Virus record (IMG/VR): IMGVR_UViG_3300041955_000778
Span: 1 to 32,946 of that record
Source of the DNA: a virus
Length of the DNA stretch: 32,946 nucleotides
Direction: 5' to 3' (one strand)
Shown piece by piece: positions 1-5,336 of the stretch. Each line of letters opens with the position of its first letter. The first letter of the stretch is position 1. The position numbers and the translations under genes were made by a program. The notes beneath the pieces were generated by a model. That model saw only the letters and a list, made by a program, of their open reading frames with translations, did no database searches and had not been told where the DNA came from.

Positions 1-68
1 TCCGACAGCACCCTGCGCAGTGATTCGTACTTTTCGCGAACCGCTCCTACTAGTCCATTCCGCTTCAT
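1..68 (-). CDS. N-terminal fragment of a small helical protein, runs off the left edge
   Basis: Read on the minus strand from an ATG at 68, the frame is open to the window edge for 22 full codons and begins MKRNGLVGAVREKY. The residues are charged and helix-like, as in a small phage protein. No clear ribosome binding site precedes the ATG; the 40 bp upstream contain the palindrome TACATGTA near 93-100. If the window were circular, this fragment would point into the C-terminal fragment at 32821-32946, but the two frames differ by one base. A short open stretch can occur by chance, so this is tentative. Confidence 0.35.
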   Translation of the reverse strand, partial: MKRNGLVGAVREKYESLRRVLS

Positions 69-110
69 GCAGTTAGACTACAATACATTCGCTACATGTA
101 CAAGTTATTT

Positions 111-325
111 ATGCGCAATTCCTAAGACTGAAGTTTGACGAACAGCGAGAGGAGCTTGAAGCTACCAAGGCGAAGCTGAGGGACATTAAGGCGAAGCATA
201 ACAAACTAATCAAGGGGTATTCTAAGCTCGCCATGCAGCTTCAGGCTGCCAATGATAAGATCGCGGACTTGGAGCGCGCTCTGCACGACAAAGCGAGGAA
301 TGACGTATCGGAGCGTGAGGGCTAG
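111..325 (+). pseudogene. Coiled-coil ORF with a broken or unrecognised start
   Basis: A rightward frame open from 77 to the TAG at 323-325 encodes a strongly charged heptad-like coiled coil of about 65 residues (KFDEQREELEATKAKL, later ANDKIADLERAL) ending in NDVSEREG. It has no in-frame ATG, GTG or TTG before the coil. An ATG at 111 begins another frame (MRNS, then TAA at 123-125) that would join the coil if one base were added near 121-125, so either the gene is frameshifted, the sequence has an error, or a CTG near 128 is used. It stops just before the 350-380 terminator, as expected for a real last gene of a transcript. The composition looks like protein, but the function is unknown. Confidence 0.45.
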
Positions 326-349
326 AAGTCGAGTCACGAGCAAAAGAGT

Positions 350-380
350 AGCCCCGGTGATGAGCCGGGGCTTTCTTATT
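350..380. terminator. Bidirectional intrinsic terminator
   Basis: A perfect 8-bp stem AGCCCCGG (350-357) / CCGGGGCT (365-372) with a 7-base loop is followed on the plus strand by TTCTTATT, and on the minus strand by an ACTCTTTTG tract. It sits between the ends of the rightward coiled-coil ORF (stop 325) and the leftward excisionase-like gene (stop 390), so it can serve both convergent transcripts. Confidence 0.85.
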
Positions 381-389
381 GCTGCTGAT

Positions 390-635
390 TTACTTCACAG
401 CGCAGCGGTTGAGGTAACGACGCAAGACGGAATCCGGAATCCGAAGCTGGCGATATTTTCGCCGCCCTCGGACAGTCTCAGCGTTGCCGAAGATCAGAAC
501 GCCCGGCATGCCCGCAAAGCGGCGAATCACGGTATCCCTGCCGATGCGCAACATGGACGCTACTTCATCAACGGTGTAATAAACCGGAGTCTGTAACGGA
601 CTCGGCGAGGCCGAACGAATAGGAATTGCGGCCAC
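390..635 (-). CDS. Excisionase-like helix-turn-helix DNA-binding protein
   Basis: This small basic protein (81 residues from a GTG at 635) has the signature of the MerR/excisionase-type winged helix (HTH_17 class). The segment YYTVDEVASMLRIGRDTVIRRF (about residues 19-40) contains the recognition helix, followed by a wing ending in a GRRKYR-like basic patch and a C-terminal helix. Members of this class are phage excisionases or small transcriptional regulators. No integrase is present in the window, so an excision role cannot be inferred and a regulatory role is equally likely. It is the last gene of the leftward operon, directly before the bidirectional terminator. The ribosome site before the GTG is weak, so an internal start is possible. 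Family assignment is by motif; specific function is inference. Confidence 0.7.
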   Translation of the reverse strand: MAAIPIRSASPSPLQTPVYYTVDEVASMLRIGRDTVIRRFAGMPGVLIFGNAETVRGRRKYRQLRIPDSVLRRYLNRCAVK

Positions 636-845
636 TGGAAATAACCCGATTGTAGATTCGGGATATCATGCCGGCTGCTCTGTGGGTCGCCGGTTACAAT
701 GGGGCGCGCCCATACTGCGCCCAACCTCATCAATGCAGCAGTGATCCGGGGAGTTGATTCCCGCGCCGCAAAGTCCCGGCAATCTCGACCCGAAGGGTCT
801 TGGGTTGCCTTTGATCTTGCCGATCCCGGGCGGGACCGAACACCA
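636..845 (-). other. Gene-free stretch with hairpins; possible leftward leader or small RNA
   Basis: No convincing ORF is seen on either strand. On the minus strand several stems are visible in order: CGGCAA and TTGCCG bracketing a 5-bp hairpin GACCC-TTC-GGGTC (about 775-825), a near-perfect ATGGGCGCGCCCCAT hairpin (about 698-712), CCGGC/GCCGG (about 671-693), and finally CCCGA/TCGGG (645-662) followed by TTATTT, which resembles a weak intrinsic terminator. This could be a structured leader of the excisionase-like gene or an independent small RNA. The open frames here have no starts or unlikely compositions. Confidence 0.35.
645..662 (-). terminator. Weak terminator-like hairpin upstream of the excisionase-like gene
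   Basis: On the minus strand the stem CCCGA/TCGGG with an 8-base loop is followed by TTATTT. The stem is only 5 bp, so it may attenuate rather than stop transcription entering the gene at 635. Confidence 0.35.
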
Positions 846-974
846 CTATTTTATCACGTTGCGAGCTGGTGCCATCGACTGCAACAGTGCTTCCAACTCA
901 ATGCGCGACCGCTGACAGGCGTCGCGCAGATCGAGCAATAATCCCAGCAGTTCGGCCTTCTGTTTCTTTGTCAT
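846..974 (-). CDS. 42-residue helical protein of unknown function
   Basis: An ATG at 972-974 opens a 42-codon frame ending TAG at 846-848. The start has a good ribosome site (ACAGGAAAC immediately upstream). The product begins MTKKQKAELLGLLLDLRDAC and reads as one or two amphipathic helices with regular leucines and few turn formers. It lies 24 bp after the end of the zinc-finger gene on the same strand and clearly belongs to the leftward operon. Small helical proteins like this in early operons are often regulators or inhibitors of host functions, but nothing in the sequence identifies a target. I do not recognise a family. Confidence 0.55.
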   Translation of the reverse strand: MTKKQKAELLGLLLDLRDACQRSRIELEALLQSMAPARNVIK

Positions 975-998
975 GTTTCCTGTCTCCGGGAGCACGGG

Positions 999-1313
999 CT
1001 ATTCTGCGCCCCGGACGCGACGCTCCCACGTCTCTGGGCTGTCTTTGTTCCCGAGATAACGCCAGTATATTTCTGGGTCTTTGCGAAACCTTGACAGATG
1101 ATAAACATTGATCGTGTCGCGATATAACCCCGACTTGCGGCGGCAGCGCCGCCAGAGCCAGTAGCGGTCGTGGTGATTTGTTTGCAGGAGCCTGATACGT
1201 GGCTTGTCAATTGAGTTTGGCGCTGGCATTCCGATACATGGCCGACCCACAAGGGCGAAGCAGGTCGGGCAGATCACCGTCGTTGGCGAGTCTTCTACGT
1301 CTTCATGATTCAT
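999..1313 (-). CDS. Small phage zinc-finger protein (mycobacteriophage-type finger)
   Basis: Starting at the ATG at 1313 the protein has 104 residues. Residues 15-50 contain CPTC, then a third cysteine in GRPC (C26), then a histidine/arginine-rich segment (H47, H48, R50). This C-x2-C-x7-C...H pattern matches the short zinc-binding finger found in many actinophage and other phage early proteins. The remaining C-terminal part is rich in aromatic and basic residues (YWLWRRCRRK), suggesting nucleic-acid contact. A longer frame reaches 1379, but the ATG at 1313 has GAAAGGGAAA upstream and a better composition. It lies between the metallophosphoesterase and the 42-residue gene in the leftward operon. 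The molecular target is unknown. Confidence 0.65.
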   Translation of the reverse strand: MNHEDVEDSPTTVICPTCFALVGRPCIGMPAPNSIDKPRIRLLQTNHHDRYWLWRRCRRKSGLYRDTINVYHLSRFRKDPEIYWRYLGNKDSPETWERRVRGAE

Positions 1314-1385
1314 AGTTCTAGTTTCCCTTTCATAATCGTTTGGCCTTTGATAACGAGCGTAGGCTACACATACCGTCAAGCAGAG

Positions 1386-2321
1386 TTACAACCTCACGAG
1401 CTGCGACTGGTTCACGTCGGTTAAGCCGTCGCGCTGCTCAACGTAGAGATACGCTTGTGTCTGCGGCCTGTACCTGATGTCCGGTTGCACGGAATAGTCC
1501 TGGAGCTTGCACAAGCATCCTGTTTCGTACAGTGCGACTCCATCCGCGCGGTACAGCGGACCGCCCGCTTGATGCGTATGACCCATAGCAACCACGTTGA
1601 AGCGTGGAAGCAGGCCGCGCCGCTCATAGCGCAGCAACCAGTCGCAGAACTTATCGGGAGCTTTGCCGGGAACAATGGAGTGTGTCTCTGGGTGGCCCAC
1701 GATCAGGTCGCCTATCTGGCATAGCCACGTCAACTCCTGGCCTCCGATTGCGACAGATGGGAAGCTGACATTCGGCAGATCGGCAGCCGCTAGCTTCAAT
1801 AGATCATGCTGCACGAGTGGCAAAAACTCTGGCGGCAACGTGCGAGCGAAATATTTCATCGCTCGCACATCGTGATTGCCCTTGATTACCCACACTGCGG
1901 CGAAGGACTCACTGAAGATTCTGAGTATCGCTGCGATTGCCGCCAGCTCTTCCTCCGGGGGCGCTGGCTTCGTGTGCAGGAAGCGACTGAAAGCATACCC
2001 GTCGCCGATATCCCCGGCGAGAATCGCTTGTGTCACGCCTCGCCGTGACGCATCCTGCAACGCTTTACTTATCGCTGCGATGTCGTGGTGCGGTGCGTGA
2101 AAGTCGGAGAATACGCCGATGCGGTGGACGAGGGCTTGCTTCGACTTCGGTACTTTGACTCGCTCCGCTTTCTTGCCGACAAGCTCATTGAACTTACCGA
2201 CAGCATCACTGTATGGCGTAGGGGCTTTCTCCATGATCCTCTCTTCCATATTCCAGCGGCCAGCGGCGTGCGCCGAGGCGCACGCCCGCGGCGTCATACC
2301 GCTAGCCACTACACAGTTCAC
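1386..2321 (-). CDS. Calcineurin-like metallophosphoesterase
   Basis: All the signature blocks of the calcineurin-like phosphoesterase fold are present in order: SDFHAP (D73, H75), GDIGD (D104, D107), GNHD (N149-D151), GH (H210) and GHTH (H248, H250). These residues bind two metal ions and hydrolyse phosphomono- or diesters. Family members in phages include DNA nucleases, 2',3'-cyclic phosphodiesterases and protein phosphatases; the substrate cannot be read from sequence. The GTG at 2321 overlaps the stop of the preceding gene by 4 bp (GTGA), which favours coupled translation, but the ATG at 2234 has the better ribosome site (GAAGAGAGG) and removes a 29-residue N-terminus of unusual composition. 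With either start the catalytic domain is complete. Confidence 0.88.
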   Translation of the reverse strand: MNCVVASGMTPRACASAHAAGRWNMEERIMEKAPTPYSDAVGKFNELVGKKAERVKVPKSKQALVHRIGVFSDFHAPHHDIAAISKALQDASRRGVTQAILAGDIGDGYAFSRFLHTKPAPPEEELAAIAAILRIFSESFAAVWVIKGNHDVRAMKYFARTLPPEFLPLVQHDLLKLAAADLPNVSFPSVAIGGQELTWLCQIGDLIVGHPETHSIVPGKAPDKFCDWLLRYERRGLLPRFNVVAMGHTHQAGGPLYRADGVALYETGCLCKLQDYSVQPDIRYRPQTQAYLYVEQRDGLTDVNQSQLVRL

Positions 2322-2527
2322 GACTTTCTCTGGGGCTGGCTGAATACGCGCTCCAGAGCGGCGTACAGCTTGCCCGCTTCTGCTGGATCAATCTTTGCCG
2401 CGTGGTCTTCCGGCATACCGGAAGCTGCGAGCCACAATGAATACTGCTGAGGGTTGGTGACACGCCAGTTAGGCGTTGTTAGGCCGCGGAGTAGGACAGC
2501 AAGCGCAAGACGTTTGACGGGGTTCAT
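2318..2527 (-). CDS. 69-residue hypothetical protein
   Basis: The ATG at 2527 overlaps the sigma factor stop (ATGA), and its TGA overlaps the metallophosphoesterase start (GTGA), so it is translationally locked into the operon on both sides. The product has a basic hydrophobic N-terminus (MNPVKRLALAVLL) and a later helical segment (DPAEAGKLYAALERVF). No family is recognised. Its tight coupling to the sigma factor makes a regulatory accessory role possible, but this is inference only. Confidence 0.65.
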   Translation of the reverse strand: MNPVKRLALAVLLRGLTTPNWRVTNPQQYSLWLAASGMPEDHAAKIDPAEAGKLYAALERVFSQPQRKS

Positions 2528-3042
2528 CAGATCACCTCGCGGAGACGATCAAGCGCGGCATCTGTCTTGCGCTTCACGGTAGTTATCGAACAACCCAGCG
2601 CGGCCCCAACAGCAGCGAAAGATTGCTCTTCTAGGAAGTGCTTTGATAACAACTGCCGCTGCTCCGTCGGCAGCTTCTCAAGGGCAGAGATTACGTGCCG
2701 CTGTAGGTCGGCATTGATAACTTGCTGTTCCTGTGACGGGGTAGGGTCAGGGAGGATGTCAGCTTTCGTGACGTTATAGCCTTCTTCGTCAATCAGTGGA
2801 TCGTCGAGAGATAGCAGCCTGTGGCGGAGTTCTTTCCTTGCCCAGTTCCCGAGATACCAGTTGACTTGATGTACGACATAGTTCTCTGGCGGGAGCGCGT
2901 CAAGATTGGGAGCCCATAGCGCCAAACACACACCAGCTTCTGACTTAGCATCATCGGTATCAAGCCGGTAGCGGCTGGCAAAGGAAGCAGCGAGACGGTA
3001 GGCAAGGGGTAGGTATCGGTCTAGCAGAGTGTCAGCGGTCAT
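2527..3042 (-). CDS. Phage RNA polymerase sigma-70-family factor
   Basis: The 171-residue protein from the ATG at 3042 (ribosome site CCCGGAG) has the two-domain layout of a small sigma factor. An N-terminal region-2-like part (about residues 5-75, including DRYLPLAYRLAASFASRY and a tryptophan-rich stretch VNWYLGNWARKEL) is joined by an acidic, proline-containing linker to a region-4 helix-turn-helix (about 120-168, LEKLPTEQRQLL then FAAVGAALGCSITTVKRK). Such factors redirect host RNA polymerase to phage promoters, commonly those of late genes. It sits second in the leftward operon, about 120 bp behind the HNH gene. A copy of the repeated motif CAGTACAAAGTAG lies 76 bp upstream of its start. 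An ORF start at 3072 is less likely. Target promoters are not known. Confidence 0.82.
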   Translation of the reverse strand: MTADTLLDRYLPLAYRLAASFASRYRLDTDDAKSEAGVCLALWAPNLDALPPENYVVHQVNWYLGNWARKELRHRLLSLDDPLIDEEGYNVTKADILPDPTPSQEQQVINADLQRHVISALEKLPTEQRQLLSKHFLEEQSFAAVGAALGCSITTVKRKTDAALDRLREVI

Positions 3043-3117
3043 GTATCTCCGGGAGCGGCGCGAGACTTGCAACGCGGTTGGCCTTCAGGGAGGCGCGGAG
3101 GGTGGGGCTAATAGCAG

Positions 3118-3130
3118 CTACTTTGTACTG
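3118..3130 (-). promoter_or_regulatory. Copy A of the motif CAGTACAAAGTAG
   Basis: Read on the minus strand, this 13-bp sequence lies in the gap between the HNH gene and the sigma factor gene and points toward the latter. The identical 13-mer recurs at 4496-4508 on the plus strand, and 12 of its bases recur at 4404-4415 on the minus strand. Its core TAC-AAA-GTA is an inverted repeat. It could be an operator or part of a phage promoter. Confidence 0.5.
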
Positions 3131-3160
3131 TCGCGAAACAGCGCAACGTGCCGGGAATAT

Positions 3161-3559
3161 TTATGCTGCCGACTTCTGGGACTTACCCGCCTTCGCTGCG
3201 CGCGCTTGGGCGCGCTGCTCGGCGTGCAGCTTGGCGTGAGCGCGCGAAGACAGCAGAAGCATGTGGTTAACATTCAGGCAGCGCTTGTCGGCATGAGCGC
3301 CGCAGTTGAAGTGGTTGTGGTGAATCTCGTACCGATGGCTGCCGTCGACCGGCGGCGTCTCAGGGATTGGGCCGCGCGCGTGTTCGTAGATTGCGCGGTG
3401 GCAGTACACAACGCGGTCGCCGTCGAGAACGGTTGGGTAGTTGCCTTGTGCTGAAGTTCCGCCCTGCCAGATGTCGCAGCCAGTAACGGGGTCGTGAACG
3501 GTGCGGGCTTGAATGCGCTCGATTAGAGTTAGGGACTCGGTGCCTGCTTTACGGGGCAT
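3161..3559 (-). CDS. HNH endonuclease
   Basis: The 132-residue protein contains the phage HNH pattern: CHRAIYEHARGPIP (about 53-66), then EIHHNHFNCG (78-87) with the catalytic histidines, cysteines at C86 and C94 likely to hold zinc, and CLNVNHMLLLSSRAH (94-108). This arrangement matches free-standing HNH nucleases of the HNH_3/homing type, which cut double-stranded DNA. The C-terminal tail is basic and alanine-rich. The ATG at 3559 has a GAAGGAA ribosome site 9 bp upstream. It is the first gene of the leftward operon and borders the large non-coding region, so it may be a selfish homing nuclease whose target is nearby. A second, different HNH lies at 4939-5280. Confidence 0.85.
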   Translation of the reverse strand: MPRKAGTESLTLIERIQARTVHDPVTGCDIWQGGTSAQGNYPTVLDGDRVVYCHRAIYEHARGPIPETPPVDGSHRYEIHHNHFNCGAHADKRCLNVNHMLLLSSRAHAKLHAEQRAQARAAKAGKSQKSAA

Positions 3560-3672
3560 TGATTGATTCCTTCAAGCTGCCGGGGATGGCGGCGAAGAAC
3601 GCGCTCGGAAGGCGCTATGGGTTGGAACTGCTGATCGGCGGGTTAGCGGGGTAGGAGCGGGCCGAAAGTGGA

Positions 3673-3700
3673 TTGCTCCCATCTGCTATCTATATAGAAT
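3673..3700 (+). promoter_or_regulatory. Candidate rightward promoter into the gene-free region
   Basis: TTGCTC (3673-3678) and TAGAAT (3695-3700) are separated by 16 bp and overlap the palindrome TCTATATAGA (3689-3698). This is the best sigma-70-like match in the divergent region. A transcript from here would run rightward through about 950 bp without a gene before reaching 4654. The AT-rich block could also hold a leftward promoter for the HNH operon, but no good match is seen. Confidence 0.4.
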
Positions 3701-4403
3701 ACTAACTCTCGTGCTGGATGCCGATTTCGGGGCCGGAAACAGTACGAATTCGGCGGGGGTTGTTCCCTGGCGGGAATTTCGAGACCCCCTACGTTCGCGC
3801 TCACCGTCTTTCACTCGGTCACTCGGTCAACGATGACTCCGCCGCACTGAGGCGCGCTGGGGGTGCTACCCGCGAGCTTTCTATGCGTCAATCTGTCAGT
3901 GCATCGTCGGGGGAGCATCTGGCAGGTACACTTGAGGCTATCCCTCGTCAAGAGTGCTATATAGCTCCCTTGCTCGTGTTCGTTCCCTGCTTTGTCGTCC
4001 CTCTGGTCTGTTTACTGCCCCTTGTGCCCACGCATCGCTGGTGAGCTTTCAGCGTCCCGTAGTGTCGTCACCCTGAGTTTTGAGCGACCCGCGCCGCCTT
4101 GACATTCGACCTGGACGTAAGCCTCATGGCGGATCAAGTACCGTCCCGGAGCCAGGAAACCCGCTAGTTATGTGCGGGACTCAGTTTCACTACGCCTCGA
4201 CAGCCCTCGTTTGCTGCTTTGCCGTCTACGCACTCTCTCGCGTAAGAGATAGGGGTTTGTACTGCTGTGCAGCCCTTTGTTATGGACGGGGTACTGCGAT
4301 CCGCCGTTGCGCGGCGCGCGTCAAGCGCAGAGCGCAACATTGACCAGAGGATTACGCGGTTGTGTTCCTGCGGTCGCCCGTGGGGTTCTACCGTCAAGAG
4401 TCT

Positions 4404-4508
4404 CTACTTTGTACTACCGCCGAGAGTGGGGCCTTTACCGCCTTTATTTGCATCCCCTGCCAAAGAAACATGGCACAGGTGGTACCCCTCCATAACAGTA
4501 CAAAGTAG
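4404..4508. repeat. 12-bp perfect inverted repeat flanking about 80 bp
   Basis: CTACTTTGTACT (4404-4415) and its exact reverse complement AGTACAAAGTAG (4497-4508) face each other, so in RNA they could pair as a 12-bp stem closing a large loop. The loop contains the TGCCA/TGGCA inverted repeat. A further partial copy CAGTACAAA is at 4256-4264 on the minus strand and a near copy at 3740-3748. Shared with copy A at 3118-3130, the set looks like a family of binding sites. Confidence 0.6.
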
Positions 4509-4526
4509 GAGGGAAAATAACCTCCC
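4486..4526 (+). promoter_or_regulatory. Mutually exclusive hairpins around GGAGGG
   Basis: GGAGGG (4508-4513) can pair with CCCTCC upstream (4486-4491, 6 bp, 16-base loop) or through GGAGG with CCTCC downstream (4521-4525, 5 bp, loop GAAAATAA). The two pairings exclude each other and the upstream one buries the motif CAGTACAAAGTAG in the loop. This is the geometry of an attenuator-like switch ahead of the rightward operon, but no uridine tract follows. Confidence 0.35.
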
Positions 4527-4653
4527 GCCGAGAGTCGCGGCGCTGGCCCCGCCCAATAGAAGGACAACGATCCTCAATCAGCCAGCAATCTGTCACCGCC
4601 CCAGCGTGCTAACCCGCATGAAGTAGTGACTCCCGGCCCCACCTTTCGAGACC

Positions 4654-4935
4654 ATGACTGCCGCTGACATTTACACCGCTGCGAAGCAATATCTCGCTTG
4701 CCACCCCTGGGTCGCGGGTTTGCTCACGTGCGCCGAAGCTGCCGCCGCTGGCACCGTAATCAATGTGATTATCTCTGGCGGATTCGATTCCAGCCCCGCT
4801 GGACTCAAGCGCTTGGCTGCCGTCGTCCTGGCCAGCGTCGTTGTAGCGGTCCGCAATTATTTGAAGCAGAGCCCGCTTCCAGCCCAACCGCTCGCCAAGG
4901 TTATTCCATTCCCACCGCCCGCCGCCAAGGAATAA
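4654..4935 (+). CDS. Small membrane protein, holin-like topology
   Basis: The 93-residue product has two hydrophobic segments (about residues 17-40, rich in alanine, and 51-68, LKRLAAVVLASVVVAV) separated by a short polar glycine-containing turn, and a proline-rich tail ending PFPPPAAKE. Two membrane helices with a short charged tail are compatible with a holin, but the gene lies before the terminase block rather than beside a lysin, so this is weak. It is the first gene of the rightward operon and is followed 3 bp later by the HNH gene. The ribosome site is poor (TTTCGAGACC). Family is not recognised with certainty. Confidence 0.65.
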   Translation: MTAADIYTAAKQYLACHPWVAGLLTCAEAAAAGTVINVIISGGFDSSPAGLKRLAAVVLASVVVAVRNYLKQSPLPAQPLAKVIPFPPPAAKE

Positions 4936-4938
4936 CTC

Positions 4939-5280
4939 ATGCCGATGCGCGCCAAACGCACGTGTATGTTTCCCGGCTGCGCTGCCTTATCTGACGGCCC
5001 ACGTTGCGCGCAGCACCCCAACGAACCGTGGGAGTCAAGCGACCGAGCAACAGCCGCAGAACGGGGCTATGGCCATGCGTGGCGAGTTCTCCGCGCCCGG
5101 ATATTGAAGCGCGATAAATATTTGTGCCAGCCCTGCCTTAAGGCGGGGCGAGTGACTCCAGCATCCGCAGTGGATCACATCATTCCCAAGGCTAAGGGCG
5201 GAACAGATGCCGACGAGAACCTGCAAAGCATCTGCCGTCCTTGCCATGACTGGAAGACCAGCGCATTAGATTCCAAGTAG
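4939..5280 (+). CDS. HNH endonuclease of the packaging type
   Basis: The 113-residue protein has an N-terminal small zinc-ribbon-like part (C9, C14, C23, H26) and the classical phage HNH core. C63 and C66 begin it (YLCQPCLKAG), VDHIIP holds D79 and H80, N94 lies in DENLQSICRPCH, and C99, C102 and H103 complete the zinc knuckle. This form is encoded next to terminase in many HK97-like phages, where it assists DNA packaging by helping terminase cut at cos. Its position before the terminase genes, with only the methyltransferase between, fits. Translation starts at the ATG 3 bp after the previous stop. Confidence 0.92.
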   Translation: MPMRAKRTCMFPGCAALSDGPRCAQHPNEPWESSDRATAAERGYGHAWRVLRARILKRDKYLCQPCLKAGRVTPASAVDHIIPKAKGGTDADENLQSICRPCHDWKTSALDSK

Positions 5281-5336
5281 CAAAGGGATAGGGGCCTAAA
5301 TCCGTACAACCCCAACGGCCCGGTTACCGCTGCACA

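Larger units (their letters stand above)
3560..4653. other. 1.1-kb gene-free divergent region rich in repeats
   Basis: This stretch separates the leftward and rightward operons. Open frames occur on both strands (for example 3718-4044, 4080-4343 and 4267-4626 plus) but lack ribosome sites, family resemblance and normal composition. Visible structure includes two CTATATAG palindromes (3689-3698 and 3956-3965, both 10-bp perfect), a GGGAGC/GCTCCC stem enclosing a CTTGA/TCAAG hairpin (3911-3969), a CCCGC/GCGGG hairpin (about 4160-4178), tandem CACTCGGT (about 3812-3827), TGCCA-8-TGGCA (4458-4475), a 12-bp inverted repeat (4404-4415 with 4497-4508) and an 11-bp direct repeat CCGCCGAGAGT (4417-4427, 4525-4535). 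It may hold operators, a packaging site close to the terminase genes, or a large structured RNA. Confidence 0.6.

Noticed and set aside
699-1111. Rightward ORFs at 699-941 and 869-1111
   Set aside because: They run against the leftward operon and overlap the better-supported 42-residue and zinc-finger genes.
3718-4626. Rightward open frames (3718-4044, 4080-4343, 4267-4626) in the divergent region
   Set aside because: They lack ribosome sites, have abnormal residue content (many Cys, Arg and Pro runs) and overlap repeat elements; they look like chance open frames in GC-rich DNA.
3700-4640. tRNA genes in the divergent region
   Set aside because: A T-loop-like TTCGAGA near 3778 was checked, but no matching acceptor, D and anticodon arms could be formed on either strand.
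3161-4653. HNH gene plus non-coding DNA as a group I intron or HEARO/IscB-type unit
   Set aside because: No split gene flanks the region, no group I core was recognised, and the HNH protein lacks any RuvC-like part, so it is not IscB.
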